Shown here one piece after another: positions 8,432-16,152 of a DNA stretch of 40,005 nt (position 1 is its first letter; every line of letters begins with the position of its first letter). Position numbers and translations under genes: made by a program. A model generated the notes under the pieces. The model ran no database searches and had not been told where the DNA came from. It was given only the letters and a program-made list of their open reading frames with translations. The stretch comes from Opitutales bacterium. Its GTDB lineage: Bacteria; Verrucomicrobiota; Verrucomicrobiia; Opitutales; Oceanipulchritudinaceae. The DNA lies in contig JAFIGE010000033.1 of NCBI GenBank assembly GCA_020831585.1, positions 1 through 40,005 on the forward strand, in the 5' to 3' direction.

Positions 8432-10873
8432 TCAGTTCCCCAATTCAAACTCCAGACGGAAAAAGCGTCTCTCCGGAGGCGGGGCGGAGAGCGTCCAGCT
8501 GTGCTCGCTTCCGTTAACGGCGTGAATGAATTCGCCGGAGGCATCGCTCCACGGGCCATTGAGTTGATCGGCGCTGGACGGGCGGATGTTCAGGCGGGCG
8601 CGCTCGCCCAGTTGCGTGGACAGGCGCAGGGAACGGTCCGGCAGGGGTTCAATCCGGGGCAACACGGGGAGAGAGACGAAGGGAAGGAAGCCGCCCGCGT
8701 AGTGCAGCATGAGGGGGGCGCGTGAGCCGGAGGCGGGGGTTGAAAGGTCGACCGGTGCATGGGGGAAATGAATGCGGTGCCAGCGTTCACCGTGCCGTTT
8801 ACCCGGCTGAGAAAGCGCACTCACGGCCGGTGGGGAAAGGGCCGTGGTCCACCATTGCAGGTTGCGCAGATGCCCGGTGAAGAAGAGGTCCGGGCGGCCA
8901 CTTTCCCCTCCGATCCACATCGGGGTCCCGGTTGTGGTGCGCACCCTCTGGGCCAGGGAGGCGCTGACGCTCTCTTCGAGGCCGTTCACAAACAGGCGCA
9001 CCCCGGTGATGTTGTCCCCGCGGTTTTCCGGATCGAAGACCACCGCGATATGGTGCCATTGGTTATTGGTTAGCGGGGTGCTGCCGATGATGAATCCGTT
9101 TTGCACTTCCACGCGAAGGGCCCGCGACGCAGGGTCGATGCGTACCACCCACGCTTCTCCTGGATTGTTCCGGCTGCCCCAGGCCACGAGAACCCCCGGT
9201 TCAGAACTGCGGAGCCAGGTGGCGAAGGTGCGGGGGGTGTTGCCTGCCGCGCCTGTGCGACCCTGAATAAGGAGATGTTGGGAGGTCGCGCCGTTGAACT
9301 GGAGGAAGCGGCCTGTGGCATCGCTCCCCCAGGCGGCCGGTGCGGAGAAGTTGATCAGGCTCGCGTGGGTCTCCCACCCGGAGTGGTCGAGCGCAGTGAG
9401 GCCCTCGGTTTGGTCTAGCGGGAGCCAACCGGCTTCGAAGGCGGGGGCTCCCGGCGGCGCGGGCGGCGTGGGCACGGCATCATCGAGGACCGTCGGCCAG
9501 GCTGTGGAGGGACGGCGCATGGTGATAAAGCGGTTTTCCATCGCGGCAACGATTGCCGGATGGGCGGCGGCCACGTTATTGGATTCGCCGATGTCGGACG
9601 GGAGGTGGTAGAGTTCCGTCGGTTCGTGCGGGTTTTGGCGCACCGCTTTCCAGTCGCCGAGCCGAATTGCCTGACCGAACTGGTCCTCGTGAAACTCCCA
9701 ATAGAGCGGGCGTTCGGTGAGTTCCGGTTGGTCGTGTCCGAGGAGCGTGGGGACCACACTCAGTCCGTCGATATCTGCTGGCGGCATCGCTCCCGCCAAC
9801 TCCGCGAGGGTGGGGAGCACATCGGGGAAATACCAGATGGCTTGGCTGACAACCCCTGTCGGCACGGTGCCCGGCCAGCGCACGAGCATGGGCGTGCGGA
9901 TGCCGCCCTCGTAGAGATCGCGTTTGCGTCCGCGGAGTTCACCGGAGCTTTGGAAGCGGGTGTCGTAGCGGTTGGCGGCCCCGTTGTCGGAGCAGAAAAA
10001 GATGATCGTCTCGCCGTCGATGCCGTGCTCCTGAAGGGTGGCGATGATGCGCCCGATATCGCGATCCATGCGGGTGATCATGGAGGCGTAGACTTTCTCC
10101 CGCTGCGTCCAGTTTGTGTTTGCCGCGTAGGGTTCCAGTTCAGGTATCTGAAAGGCCGAATGGGGGATGGTGTAGGGCAGATAAAGGAAGAAGGGCGATT
10201 CTCCCGGTGCGTGGCGGTCGATGAAACCGAGGGCGAAGTCGGTCAGGAGATCGTGCAGATAGTGCGCCTCGGTGACAAAATCCTGAAATGTTCCGGTATT
10301 TCCGGAGAGGAACTCCTTGGTTTGGTCGCGCCAGATGAAGGCGGGGTAGTGGGAGTGCGCCTGCCGCTGGTTGAGGAGGCCATACCATTCATCAAACCCC
10401 TGGAGGTTGGGAATGCCCGTGGTGCCCTCTTCGCCCAGGCCCCATTTGCCTGTGATGCCGGTCACATAGCCAGCTCCCCGCAACACCTCCGCCACGGTGA
10501 CATCCTCCGGGTGCAAGGGCACCCGCCAGTTTCCGTCGGCGTCCTGCACGCCGGAGCCGGGTGTGCCAAAGTTGCCGCGCACCCGCGTGGTGCCTGTGTG
10601 TTGGCCGGTCATGAGGACGCTCCGCGCGGGCGCGCAGACGGGGGAGCCCGCGTAGGCTTGTGTGAAGCGCATACCTTCGGCCGCCATTTGGTCGAGCACC
10701 GGTGTTTGGATGAGGGCCTGCCCGTAGGAACCCAGATCCCCGTAACCGAGGTCGTCCACCATGATGAATATCATGTTCGGGCGCGGAGCGTTTGCTTCCG
10801 AGGCCGGGAGGGTAGCGGGCGCGGATGCGAGGGCAAGCGGGAGGAGCCAGGGAAGGGAGGATCGGGGATGCAT
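8432..10873 (-). CDS. secreted sulfatase with LamG-like C-terminal region
   Basis: An arylsulfatase-type enzyme that removes sulfate esters, probably from polysaccharides, outside the cytoplasm. The 813-residue product starts with a probable signal peptide (about residues 1-24). The sulfatase domain spans roughly 32-470, with metal ligands Asp40-Asp41 (M-V-D-D-L-G-Y-G-D-L), the formylglycine motif C-A-P-A-R at 80-84 (Cys80 to be modified by a sulfatase-modifying enzyme not seen here), and G-K-W-G-L-G with Lys143. A LamG/concanavalin-like fold is likely around 500-690. The last 60-70 residues are a separate region rich in short strands. The nearest genes upstream on the same strand are two PEP-CTERM proteins, but a stem-loop separates them. 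Substrate unknown. Confidence 0.92.
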   Translation of the reverse strand: MHPRSSLPWLLPLALASAPATLPASEANAPRPNMIFIMVDDLGYGDLGSYGQALIQTPVLDQMAAEGMRFTQAYAGSPVCAPARSVLMTGQHTGTTRVRGNFGTPGSGVQDADGNWRVPLHPEDVTVAEVLRGAGYVTGITGKWGLGEEGTTGIPNLQGFDEWYGLLNQRQAHSHYPAFIWRDQTKEFLSGNTGTFQDFVTEAHYLHDLLTDFALGFIDRHAPGESPFFLYLPYTIPHSAFQIPELEPYAANTNWTQREKVYASMITRMDRDIGRIIATLQEHGIDGETIIFFCSDNGAANRYDTRFQSSGELRGRKRDLYEGGIRTPMLVRWPGTVPTGVVSQAIWYFPDVLPTLAELAGAMPPADIDGLSVVPTLLGHDQPELTERPLYWEFHEDQFGQAIRLGDWKAVRQNPHEPTELYHLPSDIGESNNVAAAHPAIVAAMENRFITMRRPSTAWPTVLDDAVPTPPAPPGAPAFEAGWLPLDQTEGLTALDHSGWETHASLINFSAPAAWGSDATGRFLQFNGATSQHLLIQGRTGAAGNTPRTFATWLRSSEPGVLVAWGSRNNPGEAWVVRIDPASRALRVEVQNGFIIGSTPLTNNQWHHIAVVFDPENRGDNITGVRLFVNGLEESVSASLAQRVRTTTGTPMWIGGESGRPDLFFTGHLRNLQWWTTALSPPAVSALSQPGKRHGERWHRIHFPHAPVDLSTPASGSRAPLMLHYAGGFLPFVSLPVLPRIEPLPDRSLRLSTQLGERARLNIRPSSADQLNGPWSDASGEFIHAVNGSEHSWTLSAPPPERRFFRLEFELGN

Positions 10874-10908
10874 GCGGGGTGTGGGAAAGAAGTGGATACG
10901 GATAGGAA

Positions 10909-10936
10909 AATGGCCGAACCCTGCGGCCCGGCCATT
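10909..10936 (-). terminator. stem-loop terminator after the first PEP-CTERM gene
   Basis: AATGGCCG (10909-10916) and CGGCCATT (10929-10936) form a perfect 8-bp stem with a 12-base loop. On the minus strand the stem runs into TTCC, giving a short T-tract. It lies 26 bases after the stop of the PEP-CTERM gene at 10963 and before the sulfatase start, so it may limit read-through into the sulfatase. Confidence 0.6.
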
Positions 10937-10962
10937 CTGTTGAAAGTGCGAAGTGAAAGGGC

Positions 10963-11724
10963 TTACTTGGAAGTAAACCGGCGGCGCCGGAGGAGAACCA
11001 GACCGAGGGCGGCGAGACCCGCCGCCGCCGCGTAGGTGGAGGGTTCGGGAACCGCCACAAGGCCGAGGCCGAAGTCGACCTGGTCGTCAAAGGTGGCGCC
11101 GAAGATTCCGCTCCCGGAGAGGAAGTTGCTCGCGTTGCCGTCCTGATAGTAGCCGAGTCCGCCCGCGTAAGCGTTGCTACGGTTGTATTGGGCGATCACG
11201 TGCTCGGCGTTCACCGTGCCCGTGCCATCGAAAACAAAGGCGTAGTGGTTTCCCGGGACAAGCATCACACTACCTCCGAGAACCCAGGTCAGGGTGGTCG
11301 CCGGATCTGCCGCCGTGACTGGCCCCGGCGCACCGAATCCCTGCTCCGCCGTGACGGTGTGGCTGATGGAGGCGAGGGCCGGGGTGCTCGAAACAACACC
11401 CGGGCTCACCGAGCCGCCCGGAGGCGTCGCCCCAAAATTCCGCAGGGTGAGGGTGAACGCCGCGTTGGCGACCGCCCGGCGGATGATCGTGTTTACCGCT
11501 GCCAGCTCAATCGGCTCACTCACTTGAAAGGTCTGCATGACCGCGCGCGGATCCCGCAGGAAGATGTTTGTGCCATTCTCCGCCATGAGGTTGGCGGAGG
11601 AGACCAGCACCGTGTCCGAGTTATCGTAGACGAGAGTTCCGGTGTTGAAGACGATGGATTGTGCGGCGAGGGCGGGCGCACCAGCGGCACAGAAAAGGGA
11701 AGCGAGAAGTCGGGTGGTTTTCAT
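10963..11724 (-). CDS. PEP-CTERM sorting-domain protein, paralogue 1
   Basis: An exported surface protein of unknown function, 253 residues. It has an N-terminal signal peptide (about 1-21, ending A-L-A-A) and a C-terminal PEP-CTERM signal: V-P-E-P at about 225-228, a hydrophobic helix, then R-R-R-R. PEP-CTERM proteins are processed by an exosortase; none is encoded in this window. The body is beta-rich and matches the neighbouring gene in several blocks: D-N-S-D / D-D-S-D near the start, R-D-x-R-A-x-M-Q-T-F, A-V-N-T-I-x-R-R-A-V and Y-A-G-G-L. The two are therefore tandem paralogues, 110 bp apart. No Shine-Dalgarno is visible before the ATG. Confidence 0.9.
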   Translation of the reverse strand: MKTTRLLASLFCAAGAPALAAQSIVFNTGTLVYDNSDTVLVSSANLMAENGTNIFLRDPRAVMQTFQVSEPIELAAVNTIIRRAVANAAFTLTLRNFGATPPGGSVSPGVVSSTPALASISHTVTAEQGFGAPGPVTAADPATTLTWVLGGSVMLVPGNHYAFVFDGTGTVNAEHVIAQYNRSNAYAGGLGYYQDGNASNFLSGSGIFGATFDDQVDFGLGLVAVPEPSTYAAAAGLAALGLVLLRRRRFTSK

Positions 11725-11763
11725 GGTGTGGGAAGTCGGGTGTCTTTGTCAGTTTGGGAAAAG

Positions 11764-11795
11764 CGGATGGCCGGAACTCCTTGTCCGGCCATCCG
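11764..11795 (-). terminator. strong stem-loop terminator after the second PEP-CTERM gene
   Basis: CGGATGGCCGGA (11764-11775) and TCCGGCCATCCG (11784-11795) form a perfect 12-bp GC-rich stem with an 8-base loop. On the minus strand it is followed by CTTTTCCC. It lies 39 bases past the stop of the gene at 11835 and before the start of the next PEP-CTERM gene. The core ATGGCCG is shared with the stem-loop at 10909-10936. Confidence 0.75.
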
Positions 11796-11834
11796 TCTGT
11801 ATATTTTCAATCCCTCAAGAAAGAAGAGGCAGCC

Positions 11835-12587
11835 TTAGGCGCGACGGCGGCGGTAGAGGGCGAGGGCGAGAAAGAGCCCGCCGAAAATGGCCGCGTAGGT
11901 GGAGGGCTCGGGGATGGCCACAAGCGCCAAACCCCAATCGGCTTCCTGATTGTTGCCACTGCCGAAGTAGTCATTGCCAGAGCGGAAGTTTGGGCTCACG
12001 CTTTCCTCTTGCCGGTAAGCGAGACCGCCCGCGTAGGGATTGCCGAGGCCGAACTGCATGACCATACTTTGGGTTGCCGAAGTGCCGTCGAGGATGAAGG
12101 CATAGGTGCGACCCGGAACCAAGGAAACGGTCGAGGGCAGCGTCCACGTCATCGTGGTGTGCGGGTCCAACGTGGTGTCAATACCCCCGCTACTTTGGCC
12201 AAAGGCGAGGGCGGAGGTGATGGAGATGTTGGCAGATGCCAGGCTGGAGGCGGCAGCAACCTCTGCAGGCGTGTAAAAGTTGGCCACCGGATCGGTGCCA
12301 AAGTCAATGAGGCTGAGGGTGAAGGTCGCATTCTCCACAGCGCGACGAACAATCGTGTTGACCGCCACGGTATCAATCGCGTCAGTCACGTTAAAGGTCT
12401 GCATCGCCGCGCGCGTATCCCGGAAGAAGTAATTGTTGGCGTTGGTAGCGGTCACGGCCGAAGAGGCTGCAAAGACCACATCTGAATCGTCGTAAGGAGA
12501 GGTCCCCGTGGTGAAAACCACTTGTCCGGAAACCGAAGCCGCGCCGAGGCCAAGGGAGGAGAGAAGGAGGAATGATCGAATATTCAT
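11835..12587 (-). CDS. PEP-CTERM sorting-domain protein, paralogue 2
   Basis: An exported protein of 250 residues with no known function, paralogous to the gene at 10963-11724. A signal peptide occupies about 1-21. The C-terminus has I-P-E-P at about 225-228 (Ile instead of Val), a hydrophobic stretch and R-R-R-R-A. Shared blocks with the paralogue run through the whole body, so this looks like a gene duplication, not just a shared sorting signal. It is divergent from the LacI regulator at 12778, which makes it a natural candidate for control by that regulator. The ATG has no visible Shine-Dalgarno, as with its paralogue. Confidence 0.9.
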   Translation of the reverse strand: MNIRSFLLLSSLGLGAASVSGQVVFTTGTSPYDDSDVVFAASSAVTATNANNYFFRDTRAAMQTFNVTDAIDTVAVNTIVRRAVENATFTLSLIDFGTDPVANFYTPAEVAAASSLASANISITSALAFGQSSGGIDTTLDPHTTMTWTLPSTVSLVPGRTYAFILDGTSATQSMVMQFGLGNPYAGGLAYRQEESVSPNFRSGNDYFGSGNNQEADWGLALVAIPEPSTYAAIFGGLFLALALYRRRRA

Positions 12588-12709
12588 AGGGTTAACTGTG
12601 TGAGCTTGTGTTTTTTGTACGTTGAGTTCGGAGGATGCAGGCTAGGGTCGGGACGACAGAACAAAACCCGCCGTCCGTGAAACCTATTGCATTCATTCAG
12701 CAACCTATC

Positions 12710-12727
12710 CTGCGGAAATCTCCGCAG
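12710..12727. promoter_or_regulatory. inverted repeat, possible LacI-family operator
   Basis: CTGCGGA-AATC-TCCGCAG is a perfect 7-bp inverted repeat in the 190-bp divergent gap between a PEP-CTERM gene and the LacI regulator, 51 bases before the regulator start. A second looser dyad, TTGC-N9-GCAA, lies at 12687-12703. LacI regulators often bind palindromes near their own gene, so one of these may be the operator. A small RNA hairpin is the alternative. Confidence 0.35.
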
Positions 12728-12777
12728 CGGCGAAGTTCTTTCTTTCTTTAACTATCAAACTGTGCAGGGTGGTGGGT

Positions 12778-13755
12778 GTGCGGGTGACAATGCGGCAGAT
12801 TGCGGAGGAGGCGGGAGTGAGCGTGCAGGCGGTTTCCCTGGCCTTGCGGGGGCACCCGACGGTCTCGGAAGAGCTGCGTCGGCGGGTGCGGGCGATTGCG
12901 GACCGCCTGGGCTATCGGCCGGACCCCGCCCTGAGCGCGCTTGTCGACCACCGGCGCTTTGGTCGGTCGGCTGAGCCCTCGACGCTGGCTGTCGTCGCCA
13001 ACGTGCGTTTGCGGGAGTTCGCCAAGCCGGAGTTTGTGCGCCTCCTATTGCGGGGGGCGCGTTGGCGGGCGGAGCGGCTGGGCTATCGCATGGCGTATTT
13101 CGCGCAACCCGATTTCGGGGGCATGGCGAGCCTGTCGCGGGCCTTGGAGGCGCGGGGCGTGCGCGGGGTTTTGCTGTTGCCGCTAGAGGAAACAGTACCG
13201 GTCGAGGGCGAGCTGGTGTGGGATCGGTTCTGCGTCGTTTCCACGGATACGGCGTGGTCGAAGCGGGAGCTGCTATGCGTGAAGGTCGATCACGGCGCAA
13301 ACGCACGTCTTGGCCTGGAAGCGTTGTGGGCGAAGGGGTCGCGCCAAATTGCGCTCCTTGTTCGCCCGACTCTGGCGGAGAAGAACCAACGCGCCTACCA
13401 TGCCGCTTACCTGGATTTTGCTCTTACGCACGGTATGGAACCGATGATCTTTCCGGAGTCGAAGGTGTGGAGTCCGCAGACCGTGCGAGCCTGGTTTGCC
13501 GGACTGGGAGCGGACACCCTCCTCACCTGCGGTCCCCACTTCCGCGAATGGGCGGGGGAGGCGGCGAGGGGACGGATCATCGCGGAGTTGCACCTCCCGG
13601 CCGGTGAACGGCATCGCCCCGGTGTTCGCCAAAACGAGGCCCTTGTCGGCGCGGTGGCGGTTGATCAGCTCCACGGCATGCTCGTCTCCCATCAGCCGGG
13701 CGTGCTCCGGCATCCGTGGTCGGTCCTTGTGCCGGGGCGATGGGCGGGCGGGTGA
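12778..13755 (+). CDS. LacI-family transcriptional regulator
   Basis: A DNA-binding repressor or activator of about 325 residues, likely sensing a sugar. The N-terminal helix-turn-helix V-T-M-R-Q-I-A-E-E-A-G-V-S-V-Q-A-V-S is classical, followed by the hinge L-G-Y-R-P-D-P-A-L-S-A-L. The rest is a periplasmic-binding-protein-like sensor domain. The end (G-V-R-Q-N-E-A-L-V-G, then V-L-V-P-G-R-W) fits the family. The start is not certain: several GTG codons are in frame from 12769. GTG at 12778 is preferred because AGGGTGG at 12766-12772 gives a Shine-Dalgarno and because V-R-V-T-M-R-Q-I-A is the usual family beginning. It is divergent from the PEP-CTERM/sulfatase block, which it may control. Confidence 0.9.
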   Translation: MRVTMRQIAEEAGVSVQAVSLALRGHPTVSEELRRRVRAIADRLGYRPDPALSALVDHRRFGRSAEPSTLAVVANVRLREFAKPEFVRLLLRGARWRAERLGYRMAYFAQPDFGGMASLSRALEARGVRGVLLLPLEETVPVEGELVWDRFCVVSTDTAWSKRELLCVKVDHGANARLGLEALWAKGSRQIALLVRPTLAEKNQRAYHAAYLDFALTHGMEPMIFPESKVWSPQTVRAWFAGLGADTLLTCGPHFREWAGEAARGRIIAELHLPAGERHRPGVRQNEALVGAVAVDQLHGMLVSHQPGVLRHPWSVLVPGRWAGG

Positions 13756-13801
13756 GGCGCTTTGGCGATCTGCTATCGAGAACGGCTGCCTGAAGAAGGG
13801 C

Positions 13802-14386
13802 TCAGGAAGGGTCTGCCGGGAAATCCAAAGGCGCGAAGCGCACCCACGCAAGGTCGCCGCGAAAGGGGGAGATCGCATTGAGGCGGCGACCGATGGAGGT
13901 GCATCCGGTCGTGAGCGCGCCCGGCCCCGCCGGTCCCCGGAGTTCCTCCTCACCATTTACCCATTGGACAATTTCCCGGCCGGTGTAGGTGAGACGAAGG
14001 GTTGCCCAGCGGTCGAAGGGGTGAAGGAGCGCTGGATCGTTCAGGAAACGCTCCTGGCCATTCACGCAAAGAAAGACGTCTGCATACCAACCATCCGGCG
14101 TAGACCGCAGCTCCAGGAGAGCGCGATCGGTCGATGCCTCGCACTGGATGTGCAGGAACCGTTGTTCGGCTTCCCCACCCTGCTGCGGCCGAAAGTGCGC
14201 CTCGCACACAAAAGCAGACCAGCCAGCGAGAGGATTTTCCGGAATGGTGAACGCGTCCGCCTCGCCTCCGAAGGAAAAATAGGAGCCTGCCGCGTCCTCA
14301 AAACCAGCTTTGGGCTGGCCGTGCCAAGCAGAGGCAGCTGATTGCCAGCGCGCCATATCCGTGAACTGCCAAAAGACCGATTGCAT
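13802..14386 (-). CDS. small LamG/concanavalin A-like domain protein
   Basis: A 194-residue protein consisting of what looks like a single LamG/concanavalin A-like beta-sandwich. It has alternating strands, L-L-E-L-R-S-T-P-D-G-W-Y-A-D-V-F-L in the middle, F-D-R-W-A-T-L-R-L-T-Y-T-G (the usual 'W-H-x-L-x-x-T-x-D-G' position), and I-G-R-R-L-N with F-R-G-D-L-A-W-V-R at the end. This matches the arrangement of LamG folds, which often bind carbohydrate. No signal peptide is visible: the protein begins M-Q-S-V-F-W-Q-F-T-D. It may therefore stay in the cytoplasm, unusual for the fold. It converges on the LacI gene (46 bp between stops) and is divergent from manC. Family assignment is by pattern only; function unknown. 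Confidence 0.65.
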   Translation of the reverse strand: MQSVFWQFTDMARWQSAASAWHGQPKAGFEDAAGSYFSFGGEADAFTIPENPLAGWSAFVCEAHFRPQQGGEAEQRFLHIQCEASTDRALLELRSTPDGWYADVFLCVNGQERFLNDPALLHPFDRWATLRLTYTGREIVQWVNGEEELRGPAGPGALTTGCTSIGRRLNAISPFRGDLAWVRFAPLDFPADPS

Positions 14387-14552
14387 GGGGAATTACCTGA
14401 CAAGGTGGCCCCCATGGGTCGAGACCGGAATTCAGGCAAGAGGTCTTCCCGGCACCGCGATCCGCCCGGCGTTCTGTGCATTGCCGGAGAGATTCGGGCG
14501 ATCCGGGTGTTTGCGATTGCACACCCTCTCTCCACCTCCAAGCTCATTCCCC

Positions 14553-15656
14553 ATGAGCCAAAACGATGAAAAGGCACGCTACGTTGTGATCATGGCGGGA
14601 GGAAGAGGAGAGCGCTTCTGGCCGCAGAGCCGCCTCGCCCGCCCCAAGCACCTGCTCCCCATTGTGGGCGACCGGCCCATGCTGGCGCAGACCATTGAGC
14701 GCCTCGCTGGTGTCGTGCCACCGGAGAATATTCTCATCATCACCAATACCGAACAGCAGGTCGCGGTCGGTGAATGTTGTCCGGAGCTACCCATCGACAA
14801 CATCATCGCCGAGCCGGTTGGGCGCGATACCGCTGCTGCCGTGGGTCTCGCCACTCTGCTCGTGCGGGCACGATGCGGGGATGCCACCTTTGCCATGCTT
14901 CCGGCCGATCATGTCATTCACGATGCCGCTACCTTCCGGCGCGATGTGGACGCCGCCTTTGCCGCTGCTGAGTGCGAAGATGCGCTCATTACCCTCGGCA
15001 TCCCGCCCACCCATCCAGCCACCGGCTACGGCTACATCCGGCGGGGAGAGGTCTCCGGTGAAGCCGGCGGCCAGCCGGTCTATGCCGTCGGGGAGTTCAA
15101 GGAAAAACCCTCCCACGATGTTGCCCGCCGTTATCTCGAATCCGGCGAATATCTCTGGAATGCCGGCATGTTCTTCTGGCGTGTTCCCGTCATCACCTCG
15201 GCCTTCGAGCGCCATGCTTCGGAACTCTGGTCTGCCATGGAACCGATCGCCACCGGACTGACCGCCGGCGAGCCCCTCGCTGCCCTCTTGCGCGATCACT
15301 ATCCCAGTCTGCCAAAAATTTCCGTCGACTACGCCATCATGGAAAAAGCCGATACCGTTCGCGTCATGGAAACCCATTTCGACTGGGACGACGTGGGCGA
15401 GTGGCCCGCCGTGGCCCGCCACACGAAGGCGGACAGCGCCGACAACGTCCTCAAGGGCGCGGCGATCATCCACAACGGCAAAGGAAACCTCGTCGTGGGC
15501 ACCGGCAAACGCCTCCTCGCCCTCGTTGGCACAGAAGATCTCATGGTCATCGAAACCGACGCCGCCACCCTCGTTTGCCCGAAGCACAAAGCCCAGGAGA
15601 TCAAGGAACTCGTCAAGCGCATCGGCGCAGACGCCGCCTGGAAGCACCTCACCTGA
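14553..15656 (+). CDS. manC: mannose-1-phosphate guanylyltransferase
   Basis: Makes GDP-mannose from mannose-1-phosphate and GTP, for surface polysaccharides or GDP-fucose/rhamnose routes. The 367-residue product is the single-domain type, without the phosphomannose isomerase domain of fused ManC/AlgA. It has the nucleotidyltransferase loop A-G-G-R-G-E-R-F-W-P-Q-S-R at 15-27 with P-K-H-L-L, then L-P-A-D-H-V-I, E-F-K-E-K-P, W-N-A-G-M-F-F-W and I-S-V-D-Y-A-I-M-E-K. The frame is open upstream, but the ATG at 14553 gives the expected N-terminus. No Shine-Dalgarno is visible. ruvX follows after 8 bp. Confidence 0.93.
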   Translation: MSQNDEKARYVVIMAGGRGERFWPQSRLARPKHLLPIVGDRPMLAQTIERLAGVVPPENILIITNTEQQVAVGECCPELPIDNIIAEPVGRDTAAAVGLATLLVRARCGDATFAMLPADHVIHDAATFRRDVDAAFAAAECEDALITLGIPPTHPATGYGYIRRGEVSGEAGGQPVYAVGEFKEKPSHDVARRYLESGEYLWNAGMFFWRVPVITSAFERHASELWSAMEPIATGLTAGEPLAALLRDHYPSLPKISVDYAIMEKADTVRVMETHFDWDDVGEWPAVARHTKADSADNVLKGAAIIHNGKGNLVVGTGKRLLALVGTEDLMVIETDAATLVCPKHKAQEIKELVKRIGADAAWKHLT

Positions 15657-15664
15657 GGCGTCCC

Positions 15665-16081
15665 ATGCGCCTCCTCGGGATTGATTATGGGGAAAAACGC
15701 ATCGGTCTCGCCTGGGCTGATGAACTCGGACTTGCCCTTCCCATCCCCGCTGCCGTCGAGCCCGAACCCACCCAGCGCTGGAGTCACCTCGCCCGCGAGA
15801 TCGAGCGGCGCCGCCCCGATGCCCTCGTTGTCGGCTATCCCTACAACATGGACGACTCTGTTGGCTTCAAGGCCCGTGAAGTCGACGCCTTCATCGAGGA
15901 ACTCGAAACCCGTTTCCGCCTCCCCATTCACCGCGTCGACGAGCGCCTCTCCAGCTATGCCGCCGAATCCCTCGCCCCGCGCCCCAAACGCCGCAACCTC
16001 ATCGCCTCGCGCAAAACCGGCGAGCTCGACTCCCGCGCCGCCGCCCTCATCCTCCAAGACTTCCTCGACAGCCCGTCCTGA
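15665..16081 (+). CDS. ruvX: RuvX/YqgF-type putative pre-16S rRNA nuclease
   Basis: A small RNase H-fold protein, 138 residues, of the family proposed to mature the 5' end of 16S rRNA. It begins L-L-G-I-D-Y-G-E-K-R-I-G, with Asp7 as the first acidic residue. D-E-R-L-S-S-Y-A-A (Asp92, Glu93) and L-D-S-R-A-A-A-L-I-L (Asp122) supply the other conserved acids. The G-L-P motif of the family appears as G-Y-P-Y-N-M-D-D. It starts 8 bp after manC and is probably cotranscribed. The stop codon overlaps the TGACTAA of the element preceding RAYT C. Confidence 0.9.
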   Translation: MRLLGIDYGEKRIGLAWADELGLALPIPAAVEPEPTQRWSHLAREIERRRPDALVVGYPYNMDDSVGFKAREVDAFIEELETRFRLPIHRVDERLSSYAAESLAPRPKRRNLIASRKTGELDSRAAALILQDFLDSPS

Positions 16082-16104
16082 CTAAGGAATCAATTTTTAT
16101 TTTC
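16079..16104 (+). promoter_or_regulatory. 5' leader element shared by RAYT genes C and B
   Basis: TGACTAA (16079-16085, its first three bases being the ruvX stop codon) followed by AATTTTTATTTTC (16092-16104). It matches the leader at 6161-6187 before RAYT B. This is the left half of the larger imperfect palindrome at 16082-16133. Confidence 0.45.
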
Positions 16105-16133
16105 CTCGAAAATTAAAGTTGATTTTTGCTTAG
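16082..16133. repeat. long AT-rich imperfect palindrome before RAYT C
   Basis: Three short nested stems share one axis: CTAAG (16082-16086) with CTTAG (16129-16133), ATCAA (16089-16093) with TTGAT (16119-16123), and TTTTC (16100-16104) with GAAAA (16108-16112), closing on CTC. The unpaired stretches between them are unequal, so the hairpin is bulged. It could be a ruvX terminator, a RAYT substrate, or the left end of a mobile unit. Confidence 0.45.
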
Positions 16134-16152
16134 ATTTTTGGATTGTAGGGGG

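Noticed and set aside
9560-11035. A 491-residue open frame antisense to the sulfatase
   Set aside because: The sulfatase on the minus strand has clear catalytic motifs across the same bases; this frame is a shadow.
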